From an uncultured Methanomassiliicoccales archaeon (lineage in GTDB: Archaea; Thermoplasmatota; Thermoplasmata; Methanomassiliicoccales; Methanomethylophilaceae): a stretch of 54,493 nt of DNA. Position 1 is the first letter of the stretch. Each line of letters begins with the position of its first letter. The DNA lies in NCBI GenBank assembly GCA_949298875.1, contig CASFYI010000024.1:1-54493 (forward strand), written 5' to 3'. Made by a program: the position numbers and the translations under genes. Of this stretch, positions 7,176-15,773 are shown in pieces. Under the pieces are notes generated by a model. The model did no database searches. It had not been told where the DNA came from and saw only the letters and a program-made list of their open reading frames with translations.

Positions 7176-7679
7176 TCACAGCGTGTGGTCCGACTCGTCC
7201 TGGAGGACGGCCCCGTAGCGGAAGACGATCGACAGGCAGTACATCACGACGCACACGAGCAGCGTCCCGAGGAAGATGAACAGCGCCTCGGTCACGGTGC
7301 TCCCGGCCGCGATCTCCAGTGCCAGCAGCACGAACGACGACACCAGGTAGACGATCGAGACGGCCTTCATCGAGGATGCGATGCCCTCGGTGAAGGGGGT
7401 GTGCGAATCGCGGAGGGTGACCATCATCCTGCGTATGGAATCGACCGTCACGGAGCCCAGCAGGAGTATGAAGACGGTCTCGGCGAAGCGGAACCCCTCC
7501 AGGTCTCCGAACACGGCGTAGAACGGCTCCAGGGTCTCGCGGAAGCTGTCCGAGGCCATCGATGAGATGCCGAGTATAACCGTGATCACGATGCATGCAG
7601 CGAGGACGATCTCCCCGGCCGCCATCACGGTGGCGGCGTAGCGGCATACCTTCCTCAGGGTCCCGAGGTCACCCTTCAT
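7176..7679 (-). CDS. DUF2975 four-helix membrane protein
   Basis: A 167-residue protein with four predicted membrane helices (around residues 18-38, 66-80, 103-122 and 133-152) and short loops, matching DUF2975. Members are nearly always encoded next to a YozG-type XRE regulator, as here (gap of 4 bases). The function of the family is unknown; sensing of membrane state or antagonism of the regulator has been suggested only by context. A palindrome overlapping its TATA region (7704-7720) fits autoregulation by the partner. Confidence 0.78.
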   Translation of the reverse strand: MKGDLGTLRKVCRYAATVMAAGEIVLAACIVITVILGISSMASDSFRETLEPFYAVFGDLEGFRFAETVFILLLGSVTVDSIRRMMVTLRDSHTPFTEGIASSMKAVSIVYLVSSFVLLALEIAAGSTVTEALFIFLGTLLVCVVMYCLSIVFRYGAVLQDESDHTL

Positions 7680-7703
7680 GGGTGGTGCGAATGACGGTGA
7701 GGA

Positions 7704-7720
7704 TTAATGATTATCGTTAA
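7704..7720 (-). promoter_or_regulatory. Palindromic operator at the DUF2975-XRE promoter
   Basis: TTAATGATTATCGTTAA is an inverted repeat with one mismatch per arm pair, overlapping the TATA-like ATCATTAATCC of the leftward promoter about 25-40 bases upstream of the DUF2975 start. It shares GATTATCG with the transporter palindrome at 4606-4624. Confidence 0.55.
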
Positions 7721-7755
7721 AGATCGTGGCCGGGGATGCCCCCGGCTCAGAGGTT

Positions 7756-7974
7756 TCAGTCCCTGCCGTTGATCTCGTCGGCGACCTTCTCCAGGTCCTC
7801 GGGGATGATCGGCTTGCCGGCGGCCTTCCTTGCCATGTGGCCTCCGGGTCCGCCGCGTGCGACGCGGGCCTTCTCGAGGCATTCCGGGCTGTCGCAGACG
7901 AACGACGCGTAGACGATGTTCTTGCAGGGTCCCCCGCAGAACTCGCACCTGTAGTCTTCGAGATTCAGTGCCAT
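7756..7974 (-). CDS. Small zinc-binding protein of unknown function
   Basis: The 72 residues contain CEFCGGPC near residues 10-17 and CDSPEC near 27-32, four to six cysteines able to hold one zinc ion, followed by a basic Gly-rich stretch (ARGGPGGHMARKAAGK) and an acidic tail. Mini zinc fingers of this kind are common in archaea and often bind RNA, DNA or ribosomes; which applies here is not known. It follows nadC by 33 bases on the same strand and may be read from the aCPSF2-nadC transcript, though TATA-like sequence in the gap could also serve it. Confidence 0.65.
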   Translation of the reverse strand: MALNLEDYRCEFCGGPCKNIVYASFVCDSPECLEKARVARGGPGGHMARKAAGKPIIPEDLEKVADEINGRD

Positions 7975-8007
7975 TGTCCCACCCGATGCTTTCGTAGGAT
8001 ATACGGG

Positions 8008-8817
8008 TCACCCGCATCGGTTCAGGTCCATGCCGAACACGATGGACGGTGCCGCGTAGGTGATCGATCCCAGGGAGACGATGTCCGCCCTGCCGATGTA
8101 CTCCGGGATGTCGTCGATCGCGATCCCTCCGGACGCCTCGACGAGGATGCGGTCGCTGACCGCTTTGACGGCGTCGCGGATCTCGCCGGTGAGCTGGGGC
8201 CCGCAGTTGTCGGCCATGACGATGTCCGCGCCCATCCGGGCGGCGGTGACGGCGTCGTCGACGTTCTCCACCTCGACCTCCACCTTCACGGCGAATGACC
8301 TCTTGGAGAGTCTCTCCATGCAGGCGCGGACGCCTCCGCACGCCTTGATGTGGTTGTCCTTGACCATGATCATGGAGTCGAGACCCATCCTGTGGGGGTC
8401 CCCTCCGGCGATCCTCACGGCCTCCTTCTCGAAGTCGCCGAACCCGGGGGTGGTCTTCCTGGTGGCAGCGACGACGATCCTCCCGTCGGCCTTGGCGACG
8501 GCCGCGGAGGTCGCGGTGGCGACCCCCGACATCCTCATCAGGATGTTCAGGGCCGTGCGCTCGACGGTTATCATGGACCTCATGGGTCCGGAGAGGGAGA
8601 GGACCCTCGTGCCGGCAGCGACCCTGTCCCCGTCCCTCACGAGGGGCGTCACGGACACCCCGGCGGACTCGAACAGATCCTCCACGATCGAGATCCCGGC
8701 GACGGTGCAGTCTCCCTCGCAGACGATGCGGGCTGTGCCGTCCGTGTCCGGGACCGTCAGCTCGGTGGTGATGTCGCCGCGGCCCACGTCGGCCCTGAGG
8801 AACCTCTCCGCGTCCAT
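8008..8817 (-). CDS. nadC: Nicotinate-nucleotide pyrophosphorylase (carboxylating) NadC
   Basis: NadC joins quinolinate and PRPP to give nicotinate mononucleotide in NAD synthesis. The 269 residues show the N-terminal open-faced sandwich domain (DVGRGDITTELTV near 9-21) and the alpha/beta barrel with TRKTTPG (about 124-130), the substrate-binding HRMGLDSMIMVKDNH near 146-160, and VEVEVEN; the C-terminal SLGSITYAAPSIVFGMDL matches the family. Length is normal. The ATG at 8817 lies two bases past the stop of the beta-CASP gene. The longer open frame upstream is a shadow of that gene. Confidence 0.95.
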   Translation of the reverse strand: MDAERFLRADVGRGDITTELTVPDTDGTARIVCEGDCTVAGISIVEDLFESAGVSVTPLVRDGDRVAAGTRVLSLSGPMRSMITVERTALNILMRMSGVATATSAAVAKADGRIVVAATRKTTPGFGDFEKEAVRIAGGDPHRMGLDSMIMVKDNHIKACGGVRACMERLSKRSFAVKVEVEVENVDDAVTAARMGADIVMADNCGPQLTGEIRDAVKAVSDRILVEASGGIAIDDIPEYIGRADIVSLGSITYAAPSIVFGMDLNRCG

Positions 8818-8819
8818 GC

Positions 8820-10055
8820 TCACACGTCCAGCTCGAACTCCTCGCCGGTCTTCGGCAGGAGCACGTTGTAGTCTGTGAGGTCGGGGAGGAACTTCTCGCG
8901 GGCCTCGGAGTGCATGAAGATGACGTTGTCCGGGTCGCAGGCCTTGATGAACTCGATGATCTGGTCGTGGTCGGCGTGGGCCGAGAAGTCGTACTTCTGC
9001 AGCTCGCACTCGACCTTGCAGATCTCGCCGTCGATGTTGACGCAGCGCTGCTCCATGAGCATCCTTCCGTTGGTGTCCTCGGCCTGATATCCGACGAGGA
9101 GGATGGCGCTCTTCGGGTCGTTCTTGATCTTGTTGAGGTAGCGGATGACGGGGCCGCCGTCCAGCATGCCGCCGGTGGTGACGATGATCTGGCCCTTCAT
9201 GGCGATGTCCCTGCTGCCGGGCCTCCTGACCTCGTTGAACCTCTTCTTGGCCTGCTTGAGCTGCCTCTCGTCCCTGAGGTACTCGGGGTAGTCGAGGAAC
9301 AGGCGGGTGACGGAGCGTCCCATGCCGTCCACCCACATCTCGTAGTCCAGGTCCTTCAGGAGCATCATGATCTCCTGGGTCCTTCCCACGGCGAAGCAGG
9401 GGATGAGGACGGTTCCGCCGCGGTCGATGACCTCCTCCACCTTGGCGAGGAACTCCCTCTCGGTCTGCTTCCTCGGAGGGTGGTTGCGGTCCGCGTAGGT
9501 GCCCTCGATGAACAGGTTGTGGCAGTCCTTCGGCTTGGCGCCCTTGACCAGCCTCTGGGCCTCGGTGTGGATGTCGCCGGAGTAGATCGTGGTGGTGTCG
9601 CGGGCGAACTCGAACATGGCCGCCCCGGGGACGTGTCCCGCGTCGAGCATCGCCACGTCGACGTGGCCGACGGTGATCTCGTCGCCGTAGGTCATGGGCA
9701 CGACGCACTGCATGGTCCTCTCGATGTCGTCGGCGGTGTAAGGCTGGACGTAGTTCTCCGCCTTGGCGATCTTGAGGGTGTCCTTCATCATCAGCTCCGC
9801 GACCTCGGCGGTCAGGGGGGTGGTGAAGACCTCGCATCTGTCCCTTCCGACGACCTGGGGGACCATCCCGCAGTGGTCCAGGTGGCAGTGGGTGAGGAAC
9901 ATGTGGTCGATCTTCGGCGCCTCCAGAGGGAACTCCGGGGGCTTGGTGGGGCTGAGGCCGTACTCCACGAGGAGCCTCATCCCGTCCCCTTCCATCGTCA
10001 TTCCCATGCGGCCGACCATGTCAGCGCCGCCCAGAAACTTGAATTTCATTTTCAT
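8820..10055 (-). CDS. beta-CASP metallo-beta-lactamase ribonuclease, aCPSF2 type
   Basis: A 411-residue RNA nuclease of the archaeal CPSF group, without the N-terminal KH domains of aCPSF1, hence the aCPSF2 subgroup. Metal-binding motifs are present: THCHLDHCG (motif 2, about residues 55-63), a motif 3 His in DAGHVPG, motif 4 in YSGDIH, then the beta-CASP insertion with IPCFAVGRTQE and VTTGGML, and the terminal SAHADHDQI. These proteins process and degrade RNA, some with 5'-3' exonuclease activity. AAGGAG lies about ten bases before the ATG at 10055, so it is translated from a leadered mRNA. First gene of an operon with nadC. Confidence 0.9.
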   Translation of the reverse strand: MKMKFKFLGGADMVGRMGMTMEGDGMRLLVEYGLSPTKPPEFPLEAPKIDHMFLTHCHLDHCGMVPQVVGRDRCEVFTTPLTAEVAELMMKDTLKIAKAENYVQPYTADDIERTMQCVVPMTYGDEITVGHVDVAMLDAGHVPGAAMFEFARDTTTIYSGDIHTEAQRLVKGAKPKDCHNLFIEGTYADRNHPPRKQTEREFLAKVEEVIDRGGTVLIPCFAVGRTQEIMMLLKDLDYEMWVDGMGRSVTRLFLDYPEYLRDERQLKQAKKRFNEVRRPGSRDIAMKGQIIVTTGGMLDGGPVIRYLNKIKNDPKSAILLVGYQAEDTNGRMLMEQRCVNIDGEICKVECELQKYDFSAHADHDQIIEFIKACDPDNVIFMHSEAREKFLPDLTDYNVLLPKTGEEFELDV

Positions 10056-10225
10056 TGTTCGAACTCCTTTTCGTATTCCGGTCCGGGGGACCGTATGTGA
10101 AAGGGGGCGTACCCCCCTCGACTGTGATGTGACACAGGGCTGTGAACCCCGTATTATAAGGATAGGGGGACCCTATCCTACGCTATTATTTTAATTTAAG
10201 GAAGAGAGGGGAGGTCAGCAACGAA

Positions 10226-10255
10226 GCATTTCAGACAATCGAATGTCTGAAATGC
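10226..10255. repeat. Perfect 12-bp stem-loop in a divergent intergenic region
   Basis: GCATTTCAGACA pairs perfectly with TGTCTGAAATGC across ATCGAA. It lies in the 281-base gap between aCPSF2 and the linker membrane protein, with a second small stem (10265-10270 with 10284-10289) after it. It could be a regulatory site or part of a small RNA. Confidence 0.6.
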
Positions 10256-10308
10256 ATCAGAACAACGGAATGTGCTGGCTCTTTTCCGTGGGACTATGTG
10301 CCAACACT

Positions 10309-10315
10309 CTTAAAT
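10309..10315 (+). promoter_or_regulatory. TATA box for the linker membrane protein
   Basis: CTTAAAT lies about 25 bases before the ATG at 10337, which predicts a leaderless mRNA and excludes the ATG at 10298, which is upstream of it. Confidence 0.55.
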
Positions 10316-10336
10316 CAGTCATTCCTATTCCGCGGC

Positions 10337-12205
10337 ATGGGAGCGCTCGACAAGAGAATATTCAGCGGAGTCGCGTTCGTCGCGGCTCTGTTGGCCATCG
10401 TGTCAGCCGCCTTGCTCTACTCGAGCGGGGCGGAGCCCTCGGCAGATGGCAACTCCACCGCATTGTACACACTGCTGGTCGCAGGAATACTCGCGATCGT
10501 ATACTCCATCTCCATGTTCCTCGACGGATCCAGTTTCGTCAGGAAGGTCTCAGGCATCCTCGTCCTGGTGTCTGGCATAATGTTCATCGCCACCCCCGTC
10601 GCCGGCGAGAGCGCCGCGACCGTCCTCGCCGCCGCGGGCCTCGTCGCAGGTCTCGCGATGGTCGCGGACATGCTCGCCCTGTGGGTCTCCCGCATCTACG
10701 GCGCGATGTACGTCTCGGCGGTCCTCGCCGCGATCGGCATCGTCACCGGGGCGATGTGCCTCATCAACGGATACAGCGACATCTACGCTCTCATCATGCT
10801 CCTGGCGTTCGCCGTCTGGCTCGTCATCGGTGCATGGGTGTACGGGTTCGTCCGCGAGGAGGCCGTCACCAAGACCCGCGAGGTCGTCGAGGACACCGTC
10901 GCCCAGAGGAAGGAGAAGCCCCAGGCCAAGAACAGGAAGGCCACCCCCAAGGCGAAGAAGGCTGAGCCCGCGAAGCCGGCTGAGGAGGCCCCCAATGAGG
11001 AGCCCAAGGCCGAGGAGCCCAAGAAGGTCAGGACCGTCGAGCTCCCGAAGACCGCTGCCGCGCAGGCCGCCATCCACAAGAGCCAGGAGTCCGCGAAGAC
11101 CGAGGTCCCCAAGGAGGAGCCCAAGCAGGAGCAGAAGCCTCCCGCGAAGGCCATGGGCGACTTCATGCAGAAGCTCATGAGCTCCGAGGCCGCCAGCAAG
11201 GCGGTCAGGAAGGAGGTCCACGAGGAGAAGCCTGCGGCGCAGCCCGAGGCCCCCAAGGAGGAGCCCAAGCAGGAGGCCGCTCCCGAGATGCCCGAGGCAC
11301 CCGTCGAGGAGCCCAAGGCCGAGGAGACCCCCGCAGAGGAGGTCGTCGAGGAGAAGCCCGTCGTGGACGTCGCTCCCGAGATGCCCGAGGGGTCCGTGAT
11401 CGAGACCCCCGTCGAGCCCGTCGAGAAGAACGATCTCTTCAAGACCGAGGAGCCCAACTGGGGAGTCGTCGCCAGGGACTCCGTCGCCGAGGAGCCCGTC
11501 ATGCGCCTCAAGTCCTCCCAGGAGAGCGAGGCCGAGCCCGCTCCCGAGGAGACCCCCGCAGAGGAGCCTGCAGTCGAGGAGCCGAAGGCCGAGGAGACCC
11601 CCGCTCCCGAGGCCGTCCCCGAGACCGGGGAGGCGCCCGTCGAGGAGCCGAAGGCCGAGGAGACCCCCGCAGATGAGCCCGCTCCCGAGGTCCCGTCCGA
11701 GCCCGTCCCGTCCGAGGACACCCCCGCCGTGGACGTGGCCCCCGAGGTCACCGAGTCCGTGATCTCCGCGCCCGTCGAGACCCCCGCGGAACCCGCGGAG
11801 GAGCCCGCCGCCGAGCCCAACTGGGACGTCGTCGCCCGCGACACGTCCGAGCCCGAGCCCGCTCCCGAGGCGCCCGCCGCCGAGGAGCCCGTGGAGGACA
11901 TCTACACCGACAACTCCCCCGAGGCGCTCGTCAGGAGGGCCGCCTGGAACAAGGGTCTGAGGTGCAGGCGCGGATACGGCGAGAGGAACATCCCCGTCGC
12001 CTTCGTCAAGGGCAAGGTCGCCGTCTACGTCGACGACGGCGAGCCCGACACCTCCGGCGACGACGAGCTCCGCGCCGAGGGATGGACCGTCCTCAGGTAC
12101 AGGGCGGAGGACATCACCGACGGCAAGGCGCAGGGCGACGAGATCGCCACCGCCGTGCGCGAGAACACCAAGTCTACGGCCAAGAAGAAGAAGGCCAAGA
12201 AGTGA
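10337..12205 (+). CDS. Six-helix membrane protein with long Glu/Pro linker and nuclease-like C-terminal domain
   Basis: Not recognised as a named protein. The 622 residues fall in three parts. Residues 1-175 hold six hydrophobic helices. Residues ~180-520 are a disordered linker rich in Glu, Pro, Ala and Lys, with recurring EEPKAEETPA-like units and a repeated segment EPNW(G/D)VVARD seen twice. The last ~100 residues (from NSPEALVRRAAWNKG) look folded and resemble Vsr/DUF559 endonuclease-like domains: GKVAVYVDDG followed by DDELRAEGWTVLRYRAEDI. The usual His after the Asp strand is not obvious, so activity is doubtful. The tail ends in KKKKAKK. A TATA box fixes the start. Domain identity is inference. 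Confidence 0.75.
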   Translation: MGALDKRIFSGVAFVAALLAIVSAALLYSSGAEPSADGNSTALYTLLVAGILAIVYSISMFLDGSSFVRKVSGILVLVSGIMFIATPVAGESAATVLAAAGLVAGLAMVADMLALWVSRIYGAMYVSAVLAAIGIVTGAMCLINGYSDIYALIMLLAFAVWLVIGAWVYGFVREEAVTKTREVVEDTVAQRKEKPQAKNRKATPKAKKAEPAKPAEEAPNEEPKAEEPKKVRTVELPKTAAAQAAIHKSQESAKTEVPKEEPKQEQKPPAKAMGDFMQKLMSSEAASKAVRKEVHEEKPAAQPEAPKEEPKQEAAPEMPEAPVEEPKAEETPAEEVVEEKPVVDVAPEMPEGSVIETPVEPVEKNDLFKTEEPNWGVVARDSVAEEPVMRLKSSQESEAEPAPEETPAEEPAVEEPKAEETPAPEAVPETGEAPVEEPKAEETPADEPAPEVPSEPVPSEDTPAVDVAPEVTESVISAPVETPAEPAEEPAAEPNWDVVARDTSEPEPAPEAPAAEEPVEDIYTDNSPEALVRRAAWNKGLRCRRGYGERNIPVAFVKGKVAVYVDDGEPDTSGDDELRAEGWTVLRYRAEDITDGKAQGDEIATAVRENTKSTAKKKKAKK

Positions 12206-12221
12206 GGGGGCGGACCCCCTC
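12204..12221 (+). terminator. GC hairpin after the linker membrane protein
   Basis: GAGGGGG and CCCCCTC pair across CGGA, starting inside the stop codon region. It belongs to a set of similar G-run/C-run hairpins at gene ends in this window. Confidence 0.45.
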
Positions 12222-12321
12222 CAAACCCCTTACCGAAACCCCTTCCTTTCTATCGCGCGCCTGCGGACGGGAGTCATAATATATCGCGACTGACTGCCCC
12301 ATCCAACCAGAGGCTGAAAGA

Positions 12322-12621
12322 ATGTTTTGCCCATCATGCGGTTCGATGATGTTCCCCCGCGAGGGGAGATACGTCTGCAGCAAGTGCGGTGCCGAGAAGG
12401 ATCTGGGCTCCAAGCCGGAGATCATCGTCACCGATTCCAAGAACAGGATGACCACCGTCATCGAGAGCGACACTGCCACGCTCCCGAAGACCCGCATCGC
12501 CTGTCCCGAGTGCGGCCACACCGAGGCCTTCTTCGTGATCAGGCAGACCAGGGCCGCGGATGAGCCTGAGACCAGGATCTACCGCTGCTGCAAGTGCAAC
12601 CACACCTGGAGGGAGTACTGA
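12322..12621 (+). CDS. Transcription factor S (TFS/RpoM-like)
   Basis: TFS rescues backtracked archaeal RNA polymerase by stimulating transcript cleavage. The 99 residues show the N-terminal zinc ribbon (CPSCG...CSKCG, residues 3-23), a linker, and the C-terminal TFIIS-type ribbon (CPECGHTEA...CCKCNHTW) with the catalytic acidic hairpin containing ADEPETR. Both zinc sites and the acidic pair are intact, so it should be active. It starts a densely packed operon: the PCNA gene begins 2 bases after its stop. Confidence 0.95.
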   Translation: MFCPSCGSMMFPREGRYVCSKCGAEKDLGSKPEIIVTDSKNRMTTVIESDTATLPKTRIACPECGHTEAFFVIRQTRAADEPETRIYRCCKCNHTWREY

Positions 12622-12623
12622 GG

Positions 12624-13361
12624 ATGTTCAAGGCCGATCTCAAGTCGGACACCCTGAAAGGGCTCGTCAACATCATCTCCACCCTGATCGATGAGGTCAA
12701 GTTCACCATCGGTCCGGATGGCATGACCCTGAAGGCCGTGGACGCGGCCCACGTCGCCATGATTGAGATGGAGGTCGGCAAGGACGCCTTCGAATCCTAT
12801 GAGGCGGACTCCTGCGAGATCGGACTCGACCTCGACAAGGTGAAGGGGGTCCTGAAGCTGGCCTCGTCCGGCGACATCGTCAGCATGGAGCAGGACGACA
12901 CCCACGGGAGGCTCGTGTTCAAGGTCGGCAACATCACCAGGCGCATGAACCTGGTGGACACAGCCACCATGAACGACCCGAAGGTCCCACAGCTCTCGCT
13001 CGCCACCAGCATCAGCCTCATGGTGGACGAGCTGCAGAAAGGGATCCGCGCGGCCGACACCATCTCCGACCACATCACCCTCAGGGCGGGACCGGACTTC
13101 TTCGAGCTGTCCTGCGAGGGCGATACCGACTCCGTGAGCCTCAGGCTCGAGGGCAGCTCCCTCCTGGGCATCGAGGCCGCCGAGGAGGTCAGGAGCATGT
13201 TCCCCCTGGACTACTTCCAGAACATCACCAAGGCCATACCGGCGGGGACCGCGGTCACCGTCGAGCTGGACAGCGACTACCCCGTCAAGCTCGTGTTCGC
13301 GCTCGCCGACGGGGCGGCGAAGGTGAGATATCTCCTCGCGCCTAGGATCGAGAGCGATTGA
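12624..13361 (+). CDS. pcn: DNA polymerase sliding clamp PCNA
   Basis: The 245-residue ring subunit tethers replicative polymerases, ligase and nucleases to DNA as a trimer. The two PCNA half-domains are clear: MFKADLKSDTLKGLVNIIST at the N-terminus (the DNA-facing helices), an interdomain connector near residues 115-130 (NDPKVPQLSL), and the second half ending in VKLVFALADGAAKVRYLLAPRIE. The C-terminal APRIE strand is where PIP-box partners dock. Start chosen at ATG 12624, two bases after TFS; the longer frame enters the TFS gene. Confidence 0.96.
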   Translation: MFKADLKSDTLKGLVNIISTLIDEVKFTIGPDGMTLKAVDAAHVAMIEMEVGKDAFESYEADSCEIGLDLDKVKGVLKLASSGDIVSMEQDDTHGRLVFKVGNITRRMNLVDTATMNDPKVPQLSLATSISLMVDELQKGIRAADTISDHITLRAGPDFFELSCEGDTDSVSLRLEGSSLLGIEAAEEVRSMFPLDYFQNITKAIPAGTAVTVELDSDYPVKLVFALADGAAKVRYLLAPRIESD

Positions 13362-13363
13362 AC

Positions 13364-14194
13364 ATGTCAGCAGACGTCGAGCATCTGAAGAAGATCGCGG
13401 ACAGGCTCAGGGTGGACGTCATCGAGATGACGTCCGAGGCCGGATCCGGCCACCCCGGAGGATCCCTGTCGTCGGCGGACCTCATGGCCGTCCTCTACTT
13501 CGGAGGATGCATGAGGCACGACCCCGAGAACCCCCAGTGGGAGGACAGGGACCGCTTCGTCCTGTCCAAGGGCCACGTCGCCCCCGTCCTCTACGCCGCC
13601 CTCGCCGAGTCGGGGTACTTCCCGACCGAGGAGCTGCTCACGCTCCGCAAGCTGGGCTCCAGGCTGCAGGGCCACCCGGTCCGCGGCAAGGTGCCGGGCG
13701 TCGAGATGTCCACCGGATCGCTGGGGCAGGGTCTCAGCATGGCCTGCGGTATCGCGCTGGCCGGGAAGATGGACGGGAAGGACTACAGGACCTTCTGCCT
13801 CCTCGGGGACGGGGAGCTCCAGGAGGGCCAGAACTGGGAGGCGGCCATGTTCGCCCGCCAGTACGGGCTGTCCAGGCTCATCGCCATCGTCGACCGCAAC
13901 CACCTGCAGATCACCGGGGACACCGAGGGGGCCGTCGGCCTCAACCCGCTGCCCGAGAAGTGGAAGGCGTTCGGATGGAACGTCATCGTCATCGACGGCC
14001 ACGACATCCGGATGATCATCGATGCGATCGAGAGGGCCTCCGAACCTTCCGACAGGCCCACGGCCATCATCATGGAGACCGTCAAGGGCAAGGGGGTGTC
14101 CTTCATGGAGAACAACGCCGCGTTCCACGGCAAGGCCGCCAACGAGGAGGAGCGCGAGATCGCAATCATGGAGCTCACGGGGGGATCCGAATGA
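13364..14194 (+). CDS. Transketolase, N-terminal (thiamine pyrophosphate-binding) subunit
   Basis: The first half of a split transketolase, 276 residues. It has the sugar/TPP-binding SGHPGGSLSSADL near residues 28-40, GHVAPVLYAAL, STGSLGQGLSMA, and the TPP motif GDGELQEGQNWE (about 146-157) ending with the metal-binding Asn in DRNHLQITG. With the C-terminal subunit it transfers two-carbon units between sugar phosphates, supplying ribose and erythrose 4-phosphate. ATG at 13364 follows the PCNA stop by 2 bases; its own stop overlaps the next start (ATGA). Confidence 0.95.
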   Translation: MSADVEHLKKIADRLRVDVIEMTSEAGSGHPGGSLSSADLMAVLYFGGCMRHDPENPQWEDRDRFVLSKGHVAPVLYAALAESGYFPTEELLTLRKLGSRLQGHPVRGKVPGVEMSTGSLGQGLSMACGIALAGKMDGKDYRTFCLLGDGELQEGQNWEAAMFARQYGLSRLIAIVDRNHLQITGDTEGAVGLNPLPEKWKAFGWNVIVIDGHDIRMIIDAIERASEPSDRPTAIIMETVKGKGVSFMENNAAFHGKAANEEEREIAIMELTGGSE

Positions 14195-15120
14195 AGATCG
14201 CACAGCGCAACTACTACGGCAAGGCCCTCGCCGCCCTCGCCGCCGACCCCAGGGTCGTCGTCATGGACGCGGACCTGGCCGGATCCACCAAGACCTCCGA
14301 GTTCCAGAAGGTCTGCCCCGAGAGGTTCGTCGAGGTCGGCATCGCCGAGCAGAACATGATCGGCATAGCCTCCGGGCTCGCCGCCTCGGGCAAGGTGGTC
14401 TACGCGTCCACCTTCGGCATATTCGCCACCGGCAGGTGCTGGGAGCAGATCAGGCTCGCCGTCGCCTACCCCAGGCTGAACGTCAGGGTCTGCGCCACCC
14501 ACTGCGGCATCACCGTGGGCGAGGACGGCGCGTCCCACCAGGCGCTGGAGGACATGGCGATAATGCGCACCCTGCCCAACATGACCGTCATCTGCCCCGC
14601 GGACGCATACGAGGCCTACGCGGCCACCATCGCCCTCGCCGACTTCGAGGGCCCCGCCTACATGCGCATGGGCCGCGCCGACTTCCCGGTCGTGACCTCC
14701 GAGGACGACGTCTTCGAGATCGGCAAGGCCAGGGTCATGCGCGAGGGCTCCGACGTCACGCTGTTCGGATGCGGCCAGATGACCGCGATGTGCCTGGAGG
14801 CCGCCGAGACGCTGGCTTCCGAGGGCGTCTCCGCGGAGGTCGTCAACGTCTCCACCATCAAACCCATCGACGCCGAGGCCATCGTCGCATCGGTGTCCAA
14901 GACCGGATGCTGCGTCACCGCCGAGGAGCACAGCATCATAGGCGGACTGGGCTCCGCCGTCGCCGAGGTCCTGGCGGACTCCCGCCCCGCCCCGCTGGAG
15001 AGGGTCGGAACCAGGGACACCTTCGGCGAGTCCGGGAAGCCGGACGAACTCATGATCAAATACGGGCTCACCGCCGGCGCCATCGCAGACGCGGCCCGTA
15101 AAGTCATCTCAAGGAAGTGA
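14191..15120 (+). CDS. Transketolase, C-terminal (pyrimidine-binding) subunit
   Basis: The second half of the split enzyme, 309 residues. It carries the catalytic Glu region [19 protein letters not shown] near residues 46-64, the phosphate-binding [22 protein letters not shown], and the C-terminal transketolase domain ([10 protein letters not shown] and onwards, ending in DTFGESG). It forms the active heterotetramer with the N-terminal subunit and is translationally coupled to it by a 4-base overlap. Split transketolases are the standard archaeal and many-anaerobe form. Confidence 0.95.
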   Translation: MKIAQRNYYGKALAALAADPRVVVMDADLAGSTKTSEFQKVCPERFVEVGIAEQNMIGIASGLAASGKVVYASTFGIFATGRCWEQIRLAVAYPRLNVRVCATHCGITVGEDGASHQALEDMAIMRTLPNMTVICPADAYEAYAATIALADFEGPAYMRMGRADFPVVTSEDDVFEIGKARVMREGSDVTLFGCGQMTAMCLEAAETLASEGVSAEVVNVSTIKPIDAEAIVASVSKTGCCVTAEEHSIIGGLGSAVAEVLADSRPAPLERVGTRDTFGESGKPDELMIKYGLTAGAIADAARKVISRK

Positions 15121-15125
15121 ATCCG

Positions 15126-15773
15126 ATGAAGATTTTCATAGACACCGCCAACCTGGACATGATCAAGGAGATCAACAGCTGGGGGATCCTCGACGGGGTC
15201 ACCACCAATCCCAGCCTCATCGCCAAGGAGGGCGTCGACGTCCGCACCCGTGTCAGGGAGATCGCCGAGATCGTCGACGGCCCCATCTCCGCCGAGGCCA
15301 TGTCCACCACCGCCGAGGAGATGGTGAAGGAGGGCAGGGAGCTCGCCGCCATCCACCCCAACATCAACGTCAAGCTGCCCATGTGCGTCGAGACCCTCAA
15401 AGCCACCAAGATCCTCGCATCCGAGGGCATCAGGGTCAACGTCACCCTGATCTTCTCCCCGCTGCAGGCCCTCCTGGCCGCCAAGGCCGGAGCCGCCTTC
15501 GTCTCGCCGTTCATCGGACGCCTGGACGACATCGGCCAGTACGGATCCGACCTCGTCGAGCAGATCATGGCGATCTTCAACAACTACGGCATCGGGACCG
15601 AGGTCATCGCCGCCTCCATCCGCGGACCCAACCACGTCCTCGACGCGGCGCTGTGCGGATGCGACATCGCGACCATCCCCTACGACACGCTGAAGAAGAT
15701 GATCTCGCACCCCAAGACGGACGAGGGCATCGCCAAGTTCGTCGCGGACTACGAGAAGTCCAAGAAGGCATGA
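15126..15773 (+). CDS. tal: Transaldolase / fructose-6-phosphate aldolase-like (TalC type)
   Basis: A 215-residue short transaldolase forming an alpha/beta barrel. It begins [19 protein letters not shown] with the barrel Asp near residue 6, has [13 protein letters not shown] (about 25-37), the Schiff-base Lys in NVKLPMC near residue 85, and [11 protein letters not shown]. It moves three-carbon ketol units in the non-oxidative pentose phosphate pathway, complementing the adjacent transketolase. ATG 15126 gives the standard N-terminus; a GTG nine bases upstream overlaps the previous gene. Its stop overlaps the next start (ATGA). Confidence 0.93.
   Translation: MKIFIDTANLDMIKEINSWGILDGVTTNPSLIAKEGVDVRTRVREIAEIVDGPISAEAMSTTAEEMVKEGRELAAIHPNINVKLPMCVETLKATKILASEGIRVNVTLIFSPLQALLAAKAGAAFVSPFIGRLDDIGQYGSDLVEQIMAIFNNYGIGTEVIAASIRGPNHVLDAALCGCDIATIPYDTLKKMISHPKTDEGIAKFVADYEKSKKA

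Noticed and set aside
11280-11900. Repetitive DNA in the linker of the membrane protein as a mobile or satellite repeat
   Set aside because: The repeats stay in frame and encode Glu/Pro/Ala units, so they are protein-level low complexity rather than a DNA element.
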